Shown: piece after piece, positions 23,691 to 32,969 of the stretch
Position numbering within the stretch: position 1 is the stretch's first letter
Layout of the letters: every line of letters begins with the position of its first letter
NCBI GenBank assembly: GCA_937951485.1
Contig: CALEDJ010000016.1
Span: 124,001 to 188,000, forward strand
Direction: 5' to 3'
Length of the DNA stretch: 64,000 nucleotides
DNA from: an uncultured bacterium
Lineage (GTDB): Bacteria > Hydrogenedentota > Hydrogenedentia > Hydrogenedentales > CAILVY01
Notes under the pieces: generated by a model
What the model was told of the DNA's origin: nothing
What the model saw: the letters and a program-made list of their open reading frames with translations, nothing else
The model's database searches: none
Made by a program: the position numbers and the translations under genes

Positions 23691-23769
23691 AAAAAAAGCG
23701 CAAGCGCGGCTTGGGTCCCCCAAAGGGCGGGGCGCGAAGCGCCGTGGGCTGTGAATGAGGAATAGGACA

Positions 23770-25056
23770 ATGAACGTCATCGTGGTGGGCGCGGGGCGGA
23801 TGGGATTGCCGCTGGCGTGCGCGATTGCGGAAAGCGGTGCGCTGGTGACGGCCTGCGACGTGGACCCGGCGATTGTGGACGCGATCAATGCGGGAACGTC
23901 GCCGTATGACGAACCGGGACTGGATGCGTACATCGCCCGGAATCATGCGGCGGGACGGCTGACTGCGACGACGGATACGACCGGCGCGGCGCGCGATGCG
24001 GATGTCGTCATCATCATCGTACCCGCCCATCTCACCCCGGACCGCGATATTGACTATGGGATTCTGCGGGCCGCATCGGAAGCGGTGGGCAGGGGGCTGA
24101 GAAGGGGGGCGCTGGTGTCCTGGGAAACCACCGTGGCGGTGGGCGGCACGCGCCGCGTATTGATTCCCGTCGTGGAACAGGCGAGCGGGCTTTGCGCGGG
24201 CCGCGATTTCTTTGCGTGTTTCAGCCCGGAACGTGTCAAGGCGCGCTTCGTGTTTGAAAAACTCCGCGAAACCCCCAAGGTAGTAGGCGGCTACGATGCC
24301 GCATCGGCGGAGGCGGGCGCGGCCTTCTACGCGCAGCATCTCGGCGCGCGCGTCATCAACGTGGACACGCTGGAGGCGGCGGAACTGGTCAAACTTTCGG
24401 GAATGATCTATCGCGATGTGAACATTGCGCTGGCCAATGAACTCGCCGCCTATTGCGAGGCGGTGGGCGAGGACTACTGGCGTATCGCCGAGGCCTCGAA
24501 CGACGACGACGAAACCCGCTTGCTGTTCCCCGGCATCGGGGTCGGCGGCCACTGCACGCCCGTCTACCCCTATTTCATCATCCGCGACGGCGAACGCCGG
24601 GGCGTCATGCAGCATCTTGCGATAGCCGCACGCGCCATCAACGACAATCAACCCGAACGCAACGTGGAACGGCTGGCGCGCGCCTGGGCGCCGCTCCACG
24701 GGAGGCGCGTTCATATCCTGGGCTTGTCTTTCCGACCCGATGTGAAAGTGGACATCTTCAGCACGGCATATCCGTTGAGCACGGCGCTGCGCGCGCGGGA
24801 CGCAATCGTCACGCTGGAAGACCCCTGGTATTCCGACGAGGAGATTCGCGCGGCGGGGTTTGAGCCGGCCTGCGCAGGCCGCGATCCGATGGACGCCGTG
24901 ATTCTCAACACCGCGCACGGCGCGTTCCGCAATCCGGACTTCGCGCAATGGCGCGCGCGCGGCATCGCGGCGGTGCTGGACGGCCGCAACGGCTGGGACC
25001 GCGAAGCCGTGGAGCGGGCCGGGCTGCTTTATCTTGGCGTGGGCCGGGGCGTGTAA
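23770..25056 (+). CDS. UDP-sugar 6-dehydrogenase (WbpA/WecC-like)
   Basis: A 428-residue NAD-dependent nucleotide-sugar dehydrogenase that oxidises C6 to a carboxylate. It has the Rossmann start VIVVGAGRMGLPLACAIAESG, the middle domain EAAELVKLSGMIYRDVNIALANEL, the catalytic Cys262 in PGIGVGGHCTPVYPYF and a C-terminal UDP-binding domain (ILGLSFRPDVK). The PGIGVGGHC form with Pro and Thr after it points to the UDP-HexNAc group (WbpA, WecC) rather than UDP-glucose dehydrogenase. The ATG at 23770 with AGGA upstream starts the conserved sequence. With the 3-dehydrogenase, aminotransferase and formyltransferase it supports a 3-formamido uronic acid as cluster product, which is an inference. Confidence 0.9.
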   Translation: MNVIVVGAGRMGLPLACAIAESGALVTACDVDPAIVDAINAGTSPYDEPGLDAYIARNHAAGRLTATTDTTGAARDADVVIIIVPAHLTPDRDIDYGILRAASEAVGRGLRRGALVSWETTVAVGGTRRVLIPVVEQASGLCAGRDFFACFSPERVKARFVFEKLRETPKVVGGYDAASAEAGAAFYAQHLGARVINVDTLEAAELVKLSGMIYRDVNIALANELAAYCEAVGEDYWRIAEASNDDDETRLLFPGIGVGGHCTPVYPYFIIRDGERRGVMQHLAIAARAINDNQPERNVERLARAWAPLHGRRVHILGLSFRPDVKVDIFSTAYPLSTALRARDAIVTLEDPWYSDEEIRAAGFEPACAGRDPMDAVILNTAHGAFRNPDFAQWRARGIAAVLDGRNGWDREAVERAGLLYLGVGRGV

Positions 25057-25093
25057 GGTTTGCGGAAGTAACGCTGGGCGCGAAGGAAGGTTC

Positions 25094-26722
25094 ATGAATA
25101 CGGCGGGAGAAACGCAACGCTCCCTGGTTTCGCCCAAGGCGGATGCGGCTATACTGATCGGCGCATGCGCCGCGACAGGCGCGGTGATCGGGTTGACACA
25201 ATATGTGTGTCTGCCGCTTGCACCGCTGGCCCTGGCGTTTCTGGCGGGCGGCAGCGTCGCCCTGGGGGTCTTCGGGGTCTCCGCCCTGCTTGCGCTGCTG
25301 CCGGTGCTTCTGGCCTTTCTGCTGATGCAACGTTTTGACGAATCATTTGCTGTTCCGCTGGATCATTATGTGGCATTGAAGCCGACGTTCTATCTGACGT
25401 TGTTGTGTCTGTTGCTGCTGGGCGCGCGGGTGCTGCTTGACCCGACCGCCGATGTTCGTGGCAAGCCGGAACTGCAACGTTTTCTCGGTCGTCTCTTCTG
25501 GACCCTGGCGGCGTTCTTGGCGTTGGCTTTGATAACGATCGGAGTAAACCGCCTCTTCGACAACTATCTCCTTCATCGCGATTTGACCGGCGAATTGCTC
25601 GCGCTGGGCGCGGTGGTGTCGCCGATTTTTTTCGTGGTGTTGCTGCCGAGATGCGGTCTGAGCCGCGCGCGGACGCTGTGGGCCATCCGTTTCATGATCG
25701 GACTGGGCGGCCTGGCGGGGTTCATCCTGGCGGCGTTCGGTATTCTCCCCGGGCGGGTGTTGGATATGATCGGGTGGACGCAGGCCATCGGCGGCACCTT
25801 GGACCTGGTGCGCGGCCGTCTGCCGTTGGGCCATCCCAATTCCGTGGCCGCGGTGATCCTCCTGCTGATGCCGCCCGCGGTGGTCTTCGGCCTGGGTTGC
25901 GACAGGGGCTTCTGGCGCCTCTTTCATCTCGCATGCGCCGCGCTGATGTTCCTGGGCGTATTATTCTCCTTGTCGCGGTCGGCCATGCTCTGTCTTGCGC
26001 TGATTCTCGCGCCGACCATGCTGTACCTGATCTGGCGGGCGCGGGGCCGGCGGCGCCTGGTGCTGGGGTCGTTGTCGTTCGCATTCTGCGCGGCGCTCGT
26101 CGCCATTGCGCTTTATCTTTTCAGTCAGTACGATTTCAGCCGCTTCTGGTCGCGCGGCTATCACGAAGACGCGTCGGTCGCGCGGCGCACCGACAGCCTG
26201 TACACGGCCCTGGCCATTTGGCGGGATTATCCGGTCTTCGGCATATCGCCCGATGCATTCTACATGCGTTTCGACATCCGCAAGGACTGGGACATGCCCA
26301 GCCGGGATGAAATCAGCGGCCTGCTGTTCTACAAGGGCCGGGTCTCGGCGGAAACGCCGCACAATCTGTTCCTGATGGCCTTTGCCGAATTTGGTCTGCC
26401 GGGCGGTATCCTGTTTCTGTTGTTGTTGCTTTTCCTGTTGCGCATGGTCTGGCGCGCGCGCAAACACGCCGGCATCAGCGATTATGATCGGCTCGCCCTC
26501 TCCGGGCTGCTCTTCGGATTGTGTGGATTCCTGCTGATGCAGATGTTCGGCGCGGAGTTGCTGGCCGCGCTGCGCGCAAGCATCGTGTTCTGGGTGCTCG
26601 CCGCGTTGACGGCGCATTATGCCGGCCTGGTCGAAGCGGAATCCCCCGCTGAAAACACATCCGTTTCCCCGGATAATCAAGCGGACCGACCTGTTCCGAC
26701 CGAGGCAATAAAAATGCCCTGA
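25094..26722 (+). CDS. O-antigen ligase/polymerase-like membrane protein
   Basis: A 542-residue protein with about ten to twelve membrane segments. It has the features of the Wzy_C / WaaL group: a large periplasmic loop after about residue 340 (GYHEDASVARRTDSLYTALAIWRDYPVFGIS) and the motif HNLFLMAFAEFGLPGGILF (HN..L....E.G..G) near 435-455. Such proteins polymerise or ligate surface glycan repeats on the outer face of the inner membrane. Which of the two it does cannot be decided from sequence. The ATG at 25094 follows AAGGAAGG by 5 bases. It ends the glycan run, 37 bases after the 6-dehydrogenase. Confidence 0.86.
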   Translation: MNTAGETQRSLVSPKADAAILIGACAATGAVIGLTQYVCLPLAPLALAFLAGGSVALGVFGVSALLALLPVLLAFLLMQRFDESFAVPLDHYVALKPTFYLTLLCLLLLGARVLLDPTADVRGKPELQRFLGRLFWTLAAFLALALITIGVNRLFDNYLLHRDLTGELLALGAVVSPIFFVVLLPRCGLSRARTLWAIRFMIGLGGLAGFILAAFGILPGRVLDMIGWTQAIGGTLDLVRGRLPLGHPNSVAAVILLLMPPAVVFGLGCDRGFWRLFHLACAALMFLGVLFSLSRSAMLCLALILAPTMLYLIWRARGRRRLVLGSLSFAFCAALVAIALYLFSQYDFSRFWSRGYHEDASVARRTDSLYTALAIWRDYPVFGISPDAFYMRFDIRKDWDMPSRDEISGLLFYKGRVSAETPHNLFLMAFAEFGLPGGILFLLLLLFLLRMVWRARKHAGISDYDRLALSGLLFGLCGFLLMQMFGAELLAALRASIVFWVLAALTAHYAGLVEAESPAENTSVSPDNQADRPVPTEAIKMP

Positions 26723-26758
26723 TTGCGCCCGATGCCATGAGACGGCTAGGATCAGCGC

Positions 26759-28111
26759 ATGCCGGAAGACCTGTTTGAGAACGCCGCATTGGACCGCCTG
26801 CGGCGCGAAGCGCCGCTGGCGCGGCGGGTCGCGCCGAAAACGCTGGACGAACTGGTCGGCCAGGACCATATCCTGGGGCCGGGCACCGTCCTCCGCCGCG
26901 CCATCGAAGCGGACCGCATCACGTCCCTCATCCTCTGCGGTCCGCCGGGTTCGGGCAAGACGGCGCTCGCGCGCATCATTGCGATGCGGACCCGGGCGCA
27001 CTTCGAGCCGCTGAACGCGGTCACCTCCGGCGTGAAGGAACTGCGCGAACTGATCGCGCAGGCAAAACAGCGCCGCATCCATGAGAATCGCCGCACCATT
27101 GTGTTTGTGGACGAAATCCACCGTTTCAACCGCGCGCAGCAGGACGCGCTCCTCCCCGACGTGGAAAACGGCACCATCATCCTCATCGGCGCGACGACGG
27201 AGAACCCGTTTTTCTCGGTGGTTGCGCCCCTGTTGTCGCGGTCGCAAATCTTCGAGTTCCGCCGCCTGGAAGACGACCATATCGTCACGTTGCTGGAACG
27301 GGCGATCGCGCACCCGGAACTGGGCGTCAAGGACCTGCGCGTGGAGGCGGACCGCGCCGCCCTGGAGCATTTCGCCGCCTTCTCGGAGGGCGACGGCCGC
27401 CGTGCGCTCAACGCCCTGGAAATCGCGCTGATTACCACGCCGCCGGAGGCGAACCGGCTGCATATCACGGAAGACGTCGCCCGGGCGTGCATCCAGCGCA
27501 AACTCCTGCACTACGACGGCACGGGCGATGAGCACTACGACGCGGCGTCCGCGTTCATCAAGAGCATGCGCGGGAGCAATCCCGACGCCGCCGTGTATTG
27601 GATGGCGCGGATGCTCGAGGCCGGGGAGACGCCGCGTTTCGTCGCGCGGCGCATCTGTATCGCCGCGTCGGAGGATGTGGGCAACGCGGACCCGATGGCG
27701 CTGGTGCTGGCGACGGCGGCGTGGCAGGCGTGTGAATTCATCGGGATGCCGGAGGCGCGCATCATCCTCGCGCAGGCCGCGACATATGTGGCGTGCGCGC
27801 CAAAGAGCAACGCGGCATATCTGGCCATTGAGGCTGCGCTGGGCGATGTGCGCGAAAAGAAGACCGTCGCCGTGCCCCCGCATCTGCAGGACGCCTCCTA
27901 CGGGGGCGCAAGACGCCTGGGGCGTGGCGCGGGATACCAATACGCGCATGACCACGAGGAGGGCTATGTGCCGCAGGAATACGGCGTGCCGCGCGGAACT
28001 TACTACCATCCAACGGAACGCGGCAAGGAAGCGGAATTCCGAGAACGCCTTGCGGGATTCGACCAGCGCGATCGCAAAATGTCAGAAGATGACCGGGAAT
28101 CCGGGGATTAA
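26759..28111 (+). CDS. rarA: Replication-associated recombination protein A
   Basis: RarA (MgsA) is an AAA+ clamp-loader relative that acts at stalled replication forks. The 450-residue length is normal. Domains in order: N-terminal PKTLDELVGQDHILGPG, Walker A GPPGSGKTALARIIA, Walker B IVFVDEIHRFNRAQQDALL, sensor GATTENPFFSV and the C-terminal tetramerisation part with FIKSMRGSNPDAAVYWMARM and the final PQEYGVPRGTYYHPT. It begins 36 bases after the glycan run but does not belong to it in function. No odd residues were seen. Confidence 0.97.
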   Translation: MPEDLFENAALDRLRREAPLARRVAPKTLDELVGQDHILGPGTVLRRAIEADRITSLILCGPPGSGKTALARIIAMRTRAHFEPLNAVTSGVKELRELIAQAKQRRIHENRRTIVFVDEIHRFNRAQQDALLPDVENGTIILIGATTENPFFSVVAPLLSRSQIFEFRRLEDDHIVTLLERAIAHPELGVKDLRVEADRAALEHFAAFSEGDGRRALNALEIALITTPPEANRLHITEDVARACIQRKLLHYDGTGDEHYDAASAFIKSMRGSNPDAAVYWMARMLEAGETPRFVARRICIAASEDVGNADPMALVLATAAWQACEFIGMPEARIILAQAATYVACAPKSNAAYLAIEAALGDVREKKTVAVPPHLQDASYGGARRLGRGAGYQYAHDHEEGYVPQEYGVPRGTYYHPTERGKEAEFRERLAGFDQRDRKMSEDDRESGD

Positions 28112-28230
28112 CGTTGCGTAGTTCTCCAGCCAAATGGTTCAATGCTTCTTCGCTTGTTCGTACAATCATGGTTCCCTATCATGCTTCAGGAAATAAGCAT
28201 GAGATACTTGAGATTGATCATACGGATAAC

Positions 28231-28269
28231 ATCCCCCGGCGCTTCGCGCCACCCCCTGCCAAGGGGGAT
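28231..28269. repeat. Hairpin repeat ATCCCCC...GGGGGAT
   Basis: A 7-bp outer stem (ATCCCCC / GGGGGAT) encloses an inner GGCGC-TTC-GCGCC hairpin. The left arm and inner part reappear at 45688-45705, and similar GGCGC runs near 23720. It lies in the leader of the thioredoxin-like gene. Confidence 0.55.
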
Positions 28270-28296
28270 TTGGCTGCGATTCAAAGGAAGAACACG

Positions 28297-28881
28297 ATGA
28301 AACCAGGCAAATCCTTTGTATTTGGTTGTCTCTCAGGCGTGATATTGACGATTGCGGGGCTTGTTGTCGCCACAGTCGCGGTCGTGTATCTATTTCAAGG
28401 GATGCTGGTCAAGAGCGCCGAAAGGCGCTTGCGCACGCCGCCCATCACCTCCGGGCTGACAGCGGATTATGCCTGGCAGGTCATTTCGCTGGACGGAGTG
28501 CCCCTTGACATGGAGGAGACGCGCGGCAAGGCCGTCTTCCTGCATTTCTGGCACCCGACCTGCATTGCGTGCCTGGCGGAAATCCCCGCCATCAACCGGC
28601 TCTACGATGCGATGCAATCAGCCAACGTGGATTTTGTGTGTATTGCTACCGGCGACAAGGACCCCCGCCCCGTCGTGCTGCAGGAAGACGTCCGTTTCCC
28701 CGTATACACGCTTGAGGGGGAGCGCCCGGCGGTCTATGAGACCACGATGACGCCCGCAACCTTTCTCATCGCGCCCACCGGCGACATTGTGTTCAAGCAT
28801 GTCGGCGGGGCGAAATGGGACGACGAGACGGTGGTCTCTTTTCTTCGGATGCTCGCCGCACAACCCGCGGAAACCCCATAG
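28297..28881 (+). CDS. Membrane-anchored TlpA-like thioredoxin
   Basis: A 194-residue thioredoxin-fold protein. Residues 8-35 are a membrane anchor (GCLSGVILTIAGLVVATVAVV), so the domain faces the periplasm. The redox motif is Cys-Ile-Ala-Cys within HFWHPTCIACLAEIPAINRL, which matches the TlpA/ResA group that keeps periplasmic cysteines reduced. The cis-Pro motif is present (TMTPATFLIAPTGDIV). The ATG at 28297 has AAGGAAG 6 bases upstream. Possible roles are cytochrome c maturation or disulfide repair; no partner gene in the window tells which. Confidence 0.88.
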   Translation: MKPGKSFVFGCLSGVILTIAGLVVATVAVVYLFQGMLVKSAERRLRTPPITSGLTADYAWQVISLDGVPLDMEETRGKAVFLHFWHPTCIACLAEIPAINRLYDAMQSANVDFVCIATGDKDPRPVVLQEDVRFPVYTLEGERPAVYETTMTPATFLIAPTGDIVFKHVGGAKWDDETVVSFLRMLAAQPAETP

Positions 28882-28942
28882 ATTGGCAACACTTCAGCCG
28901 AATGGCGTGAAATCATGAGGCCATGTACGATCATTCCTCTCC

Positions 28943-28978
28943 CTGTCATTGCGAGTCTCCCACCGCCTTCAGCGGCGA
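28943..28978 (+). repeat. Dispersed repeat R2, copy 2
   Basis: CTGTCATTGCGAGTCTCCCA followed by CCGCC..AGCGGCGATG, nearly the same as the copy at 3946. Confidence 0.7.
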
Positions 28979-29315
28979 TGCACAGAGAAAAGGGGCTGAT
29001 TTTGTCTGCAGCAGAAGAGTACTGTCATTTCGAACGGAGCGGGAAATCTTCACCACAGCCCAGGATTTCTCGGTCGCCTGTGCTCTCTCAAAATGACAAA
29101 AGAAAGGGAAATCTGTAGTTTCACAGGTCCTCGATCGGCCACTTTCTCAGCAGCGGTGCGGCGCACCAGGCCGCCGAGAGAAGCAATCTGCAATAATAGT
29201 GGCCTCATAATGTCTGAGATTGCTTCGCTTCGCTCGCAATGACGGGAATTCAGAGTTGACGGATAAATTCAAATTGTTGTATTGCTGGGAAAGCGCGTTT
29301 CCTTTCTTCTTTGAA

Positions 29316-29351
29316 TCGCCGCCGCAGGTGGTGGGGGACTCGCAATGACGG
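29316..29351 (-). repeat. Dispersed repeat R2, copy 3 (inverted)
   Basis: On the minus strand it reads CCCGTCATTGCGAGTCCCCC followed by ACCACCTGCGGCGGCGAT. With the copy at 28943 it forms an inverted pair about 340 bases apart. Confidence 0.7.
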
Positions 29352-29427
29352 GTACACAGACGCCGTGATTTCAGACCTGTCTCCAGCGCCATACGGCTAA
29401 AATGTTACTATAATCAAAGGAATTCCT

Positions 29428-32208
29428 GTGGTGTTGTTTACGCTGACGCTGGCGCTTCTTGGGGCGGTTCCTGCGGGCGGCGGCGCGCCGCCGCTCGACA
29501 TGCCCGAAGTGCTGCTCTGCGCACCGGTGAACCTGACATGGGCGGCGGACAACGCATCCTATTGGCGCGATATGGGTTTCGGCGGTTTCTTCGTACAGGG
29601 CATCTTCCAGCACCTGGGCATGGACGTGCCTTCAGGGGAAGATACAGCAACATCGTCAGCGCAGGAAACGCCGCTGCTCCTGGAAATCCGCGCCGCGAAC
29701 CGCCGCCTGTGCGACCGGGGAATCTGCAGGAATTTTCTCTACCTCGAAATGGCCCCGGAAGAAGCCTGGTTCACAGACCGCGATTTGGCCCATGCGGCGA
29801 TTGCACGCTTCCGCGCGGCGGGCGCGTTGTGCCGCAGTGCCGGATTGCGCGGCATTGCGCTGGACACGAGGTCTTCCGGCATGATCTACGACTGGCAGTG
29901 GGACGGCTATGATCTTGTCTCTGAAAAAACCGGGTCAATTCGCGAGTCGGTGCGCGGTTTTGGCCGCCGCGCTTTCCGCGCCTTTATCGGCGCGCATCCC
30001 GAAACGGAACTGATCATCATCGCGGATGATCTGCTGCACGCGGGGCCGCTGTGGTTTGATTTGTTTGAGGGACTGGTGGAATCGGTGGGCGCGGCGGATG
30101 CCATTCCCCTCCATCTGCTGCTTCGGGAGAGTTGTCGGGAGACAGAGCCGCGGGCCTTGCGCGAGATCGCGCGGCGCGCGCATCGTCTGGCGCTGTCGCG
30201 CCTGAGCGCGTCGTCGCAGGCGATATGGCGGCGGCAAGGCGCGGTGGGGCTGGGCATGGAGCCGCTGGGGTATGAGGGAGAACGCCCCATCGCACAGTAT
30301 TCGTGGGAGGCATTCCGCGCGCAGGCGCACGCCGTCAAATCCTATTCAGACGGTTATGCGTGGGTGGATGCGCCGCTGGGAGGATGGTGGCGCATCACCG
30401 TGGATGAGATGACCCGTTATCTTGGGCTTTACCAGGGATATCCCGCAGGCGTGGTGGAAACGTTGCCGCTGGTGCCGGATTTCGAGCGATATGCGCCGAA
30501 GACATTCCTGGACGGATGGATGCGGGTGGGCGAAATGCCCATCGCGATGTTTGGGGGCGCAGCGGGCATGGTGTTTCGGGACGGGTCGTCCCCGGCCATC
30601 CTCTTCTGGGATGGGCTTGAATCTGTGGAATTGCCGGAAGATGCACCGGGCATGAGTATCACCGACCCAATCACCGGGGACTTGCGCGCACTGAATACAG
30701 ATCAAGCGGATATCGGATTGGGGCGCAACGGACCGGCATTGCTGCGCGGCGCGCCCGCCGACCATTTGCTGCTGGAAGCGGGTCTGTGGATGCGTCCGGA
30801 GGATTTATTCAGCGCCGACCGTTCGCGGACAGGGCTGAGGTTCGGATTCGCCAACCGCACCGACGAGACGGTCTCCGGCACACTGGAACTCGTTCCTCCC
30901 ACGGGCTATGGCATTGGCGCGGGCACATTCCGACTCAAGGCGGAACCGCGCGCGACATCCGAATTTCAGCGGACCGTCCAGGGCATCTTCCAAACCGGCG
31001 ATACGCTGGAGTTCCGACTGCTGCTCATGACTTCCGATGGACAAGCGGTCGCGCGCCGCTTTGAATACCACGTGGCGCCCGCGTTGCGATGGTCCGCCCT
31101 GGTGGATGGCATCCCCGCAGGTCCGCCAGCGTTGGTGCGCGCATCGCCCCAATCCCCCTGGAACGTAGTGACCGCCGATCACAGCGGCGAGGCGGTTTGC
31201 TGGGACGCGACCGGCAAGGCGGTGTGGCGGCGACAAGTTCGGGGCCGGTTTTTCGCGCCGCCGTTGATACTGCGGGGGCCGGGCGGCATTCCCCTCATTG
31301 CTCTGATTGATCACCGGGGAATTGTGCGTTTCCTGGACATGGAGGGCGATCCCGTACACGCGGCGGAACTCGGCGGGCCGTGCTCCACGGGGCATGCCAT
31401 CACAGCCAACCTCTTCGGAGAGGAATCCGACGCAGTGCTGGCCGCATTGGACGACCGGCGGGTGGCGTGCCTTCCCTTCAATGCGGAGCGACCCGTTTGG
31501 GAACATGCCGTCATCGGCGACATCACTGGGCTGTGTCACGTTTCGCTGACCGGGGATGATCCGGAGATTCCATTGGACTTCGCGTGGTCCGCGCTCCGAA
31601 GTTTTGCGTATGTCGCGACCACTGCCCCTGATCCGGCGGTAATCTGCCTGGACGCAACGGGCGCGGAACGATGGAAAACCTCATTCCAGCACCCGCCGAC
31701 CGGTCTGCTGAGAATAGCGCGGCGCGGAGAGGGGCAGTGGTTGCTGCTCGTTCCCGCATCGGAAGGGCATCTGTATTGCCTGGAACCCCTGAGCGGCGCG
31801 CTGCGCAAGACGGTACGCAGCGGCCGAACTGCGGCGTTGCGGGATGCAATTGTCGTGCTGGACTCCGCCGACGACGCGCCGGATTTCATTCTCGCCGACG
31901 CGACGGGCCTGTACCGCTATTCCGACGAAGGGGAAATGCGGTGGTGCATACCATTTCCAGGAGCGCAGCGTTTGACCGCCGTTACTTCGTCCGAAGAACC
32001 GGCGGTGATTGCGACGTCGGAGGAGGGCGCCCTGTGGGCCGTCTCATTGGCGGGCGGTATGCTGTGGCGCGATGAACGCGCCGCCGGGCCGGCGCTTGGA
32101 CCCCCGCTGCCGGCGGATATTGACGGCGATCGCCGAATAGAATACCTGTATCTGTCCGCAGACCGACGACTGCGTGCCGCCGACATGGGTCTTGCGGCAA
32201 CAAAATGA
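29428..32208 (+). CDS. Large secreted protein with C-terminal PQQ-like propeller
   Basis: A 926-residue exported protein I cannot assign to a known family. A short hydrophobic signal is at the N-terminus (GTG start; AAAGGA 6 bases upstream). Residues about 25-420 alternate hydrophobic strands and helices in the manner of a TIM barrel, with putative acidic strand ends (GIALDTRSSGMIYDWQWDGYD, ELIIIADDLLHAG, YSDGYAWVDAPLGGWW), so a glycoside-hydrolase-like fold is possible. Residues about 440-580 look like a beta-sandwich. From about 585 to the end, repeats such as EAVCWDATGKAVWRRQVRG, AVICLDATGAERWKTSF and LYRYSDEGEMRWCIPFPG are PQQ-type propeller blades. It ends in DIDGDRRIEYLYLSADRRL. It could bind or cut polysaccharide at the cell surface. 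No operon neighbour. Confidence 0.7.
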   Translation: MVLFTLTLALLGAVPAGGGAPPLDMPEVLLCAPVNLTWAADNASYWRDMGFGGFFVQGIFQHLGMDVPSGEDTATSSAQETPLLLEIRAANRRLCDRGICRNFLYLEMAPEEAWFTDRDLAHAAIARFRAAGALCRSAGLRGIALDTRSSGMIYDWQWDGYDLVSEKTGSIRESVRGFGRRAFRAFIGAHPETELIIIADDLLHAGPLWFDLFEGLVESVGAADAIPLHLLLRESCRETEPRALREIARRAHRLALSRLSASSQAIWRRQGAVGLGMEPLGYEGERPIAQYSWEAFRAQAHAVKSYSDGYAWVDAPLGGWWRITVDEMTRYLGLYQGYPAGVVETLPLVPDFERYAPKTFLDGWMRVGEMPIAMFGGAAGMVFRDGSSPAILFWDGLESVELPEDAPGMSITDPITGDLRALNTDQADIGLGRNGPALLRGAPADHLLLEAGLWMRPEDLFSADRSRTGLRFGFANRTDETVSGTLELVPPTGYGIGAGTFRLKAEPRATSEFQRTVQGIFQTGDTLEFRLLLMTSDGQAVARRFEYHVAPALRWSALVDGIPAGPPALVRASPQSPWNVVTADHSGEAVCWDATGKAVWRRQVRGRFFAPPLILRGPGGIPLIALIDHRGIVRFLDMEGDPVHAAELGGPCSTGHAITANLFGEESDAVLAALDDRRVACLPFNAERPVWEHAVIGDITGLCHVSLTGDDPEIPLDFAWSALRSFAYVATTAPDPAVICLDATGAERWKTSFQHPPTGLLRIARRGEGQWLLLVPASEGHLYCLEPLSGALRKTVRSGRTAALRDAIVVLDSADDAPDFILADATGLYRYSDEGEMRWCIPFPGAQRLTAVTSSEEPAVIATSEEGALWAVSLAGGMLWRDERAAGPALGPPLPADIDGDRRIEYLYLSADRRLRAADMGLAATK

Positions 32209-32446
32209 AAAAATCCTCAAAGCCGGCGGCATCAGACGCGGCCGCCCAACGCCAGTGGCTGTCGGCCGGCCTCCAGGACAAACAAATGCTATAGTAAATG
32301 ACCCGATTTCGGGAATATGACGATAAAGGGCGAGTCAATGACCGAATCAAAAAAACACCGTTTCCGGAGTACCTGTTTTTTCCCCGTGATTGCCCTGCGT
32401 TTCATGCTGACGCGGCCCATCCTGTCTTCCCAAGGTGCATAACCCC

Positions 32447-32866
32447 ATGCCCCCCTCTTTCCATCTGTCGGTAAAGGCCGTTCTGCGGGACGCCGAGGGC
32501 GGCGTGTTGCTGCTGCGGCGCGGGGCGCAGTCAAAAGCCAATGCGGGCAAGTGGGATTTTCCGGGCGGCAAGGTGAACGCGGGAGAGGCGTTCGATGTTG
32601 CGCTGCGGCGCGAGGTGTTGGAGGAGACCGGACTGGAAATCACGTTGTTGGGCGTGGCGGGCGTGGCCGAGGCGCGCATCGGGTCGGCACATCGAATCTT
32701 TTTGCTCCTGGAAGCGAAGCCGGTGGACGGCGAACTGCGATTGAGCGGCGAGCATGACGCCTGCGCGTGGGTGCCCCGCGCGGATTTACCGAAACAGGAC
32801 CTGGTGCGGCACTTCCGAGGATTTGCCCGGAAATATGCCGCATCGGAAACTCCCGCATGGGAATGA
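32447..32866 (+). CDS. Nudix hydrolase
   Basis: A 139-residue Nudix pyrophosphohydrolase of the MutT-like size class. The box GGKVNAGEAFDVALRREVLEETGL is complete, with both Glu pairs. LSVKAVLRDAEGGVLLLRRG and KWDFPGGK are typical of the group. The ATG at 32447 is preceded by AAGG at a suitable distance; the GTG at 32435 would overlap that site. Substrate (oxidised nucleotide or sugar nucleotide) is not decided by sequence. Confidence 0.92.
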   Translation: MPPSFHLSVKAVLRDAEGGVLLLRRGAQSKANAGKWDFPGGKVNAGEAFDVALRREVLEETGLEITLLGVAGVAEARIGSAHRIFLLLEAKPVDGELRLSGEHDACAWVPRADLPKQDLVRHFRGFARKYAASETPAWE

Positions 32867-32881
32867 ATATGAAGGCAGTGC

Positions 32882-32910
32882 TTGTTGCTTCCGACGCTTG
32901 CTGATATAGT
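32882..32910 (+). promoter_or_regulatory. Candidate promoter of the aldehyde dehydrogenase gene
   Basis: A -35 TTGTTG and a -10 TATAGT are 17 bases apart, giving a leader of about 50 bases. Confidence 0.42.
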
Positions 32911-32969
32911 GGTGCGATGCTGGAAAATGTAAGCGCAGAGAGAGGACAACGCCGGGGAGGATGTTGCAA

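Larger units (their letters stand above)
28882..29427. other. Gene-free stretch of repeats
   Basis: About 550 bases between the thioredoxin-like gene and the secreted propeller gene. It holds two R2 copies in opposite orientation and, at about 29219-29244, a TGCTTCGCTTCGCTCGCAAT segment related to R2's core. No gene was supported. Confidence 0.6.

Noticed and set aside
29409-29414. Perfect TATAAT before the propeller gene
   Set aside because: Transcription from it would start after the AAAGGA ribosome site, only about 7 bases before the GTG, and no -35 is present.
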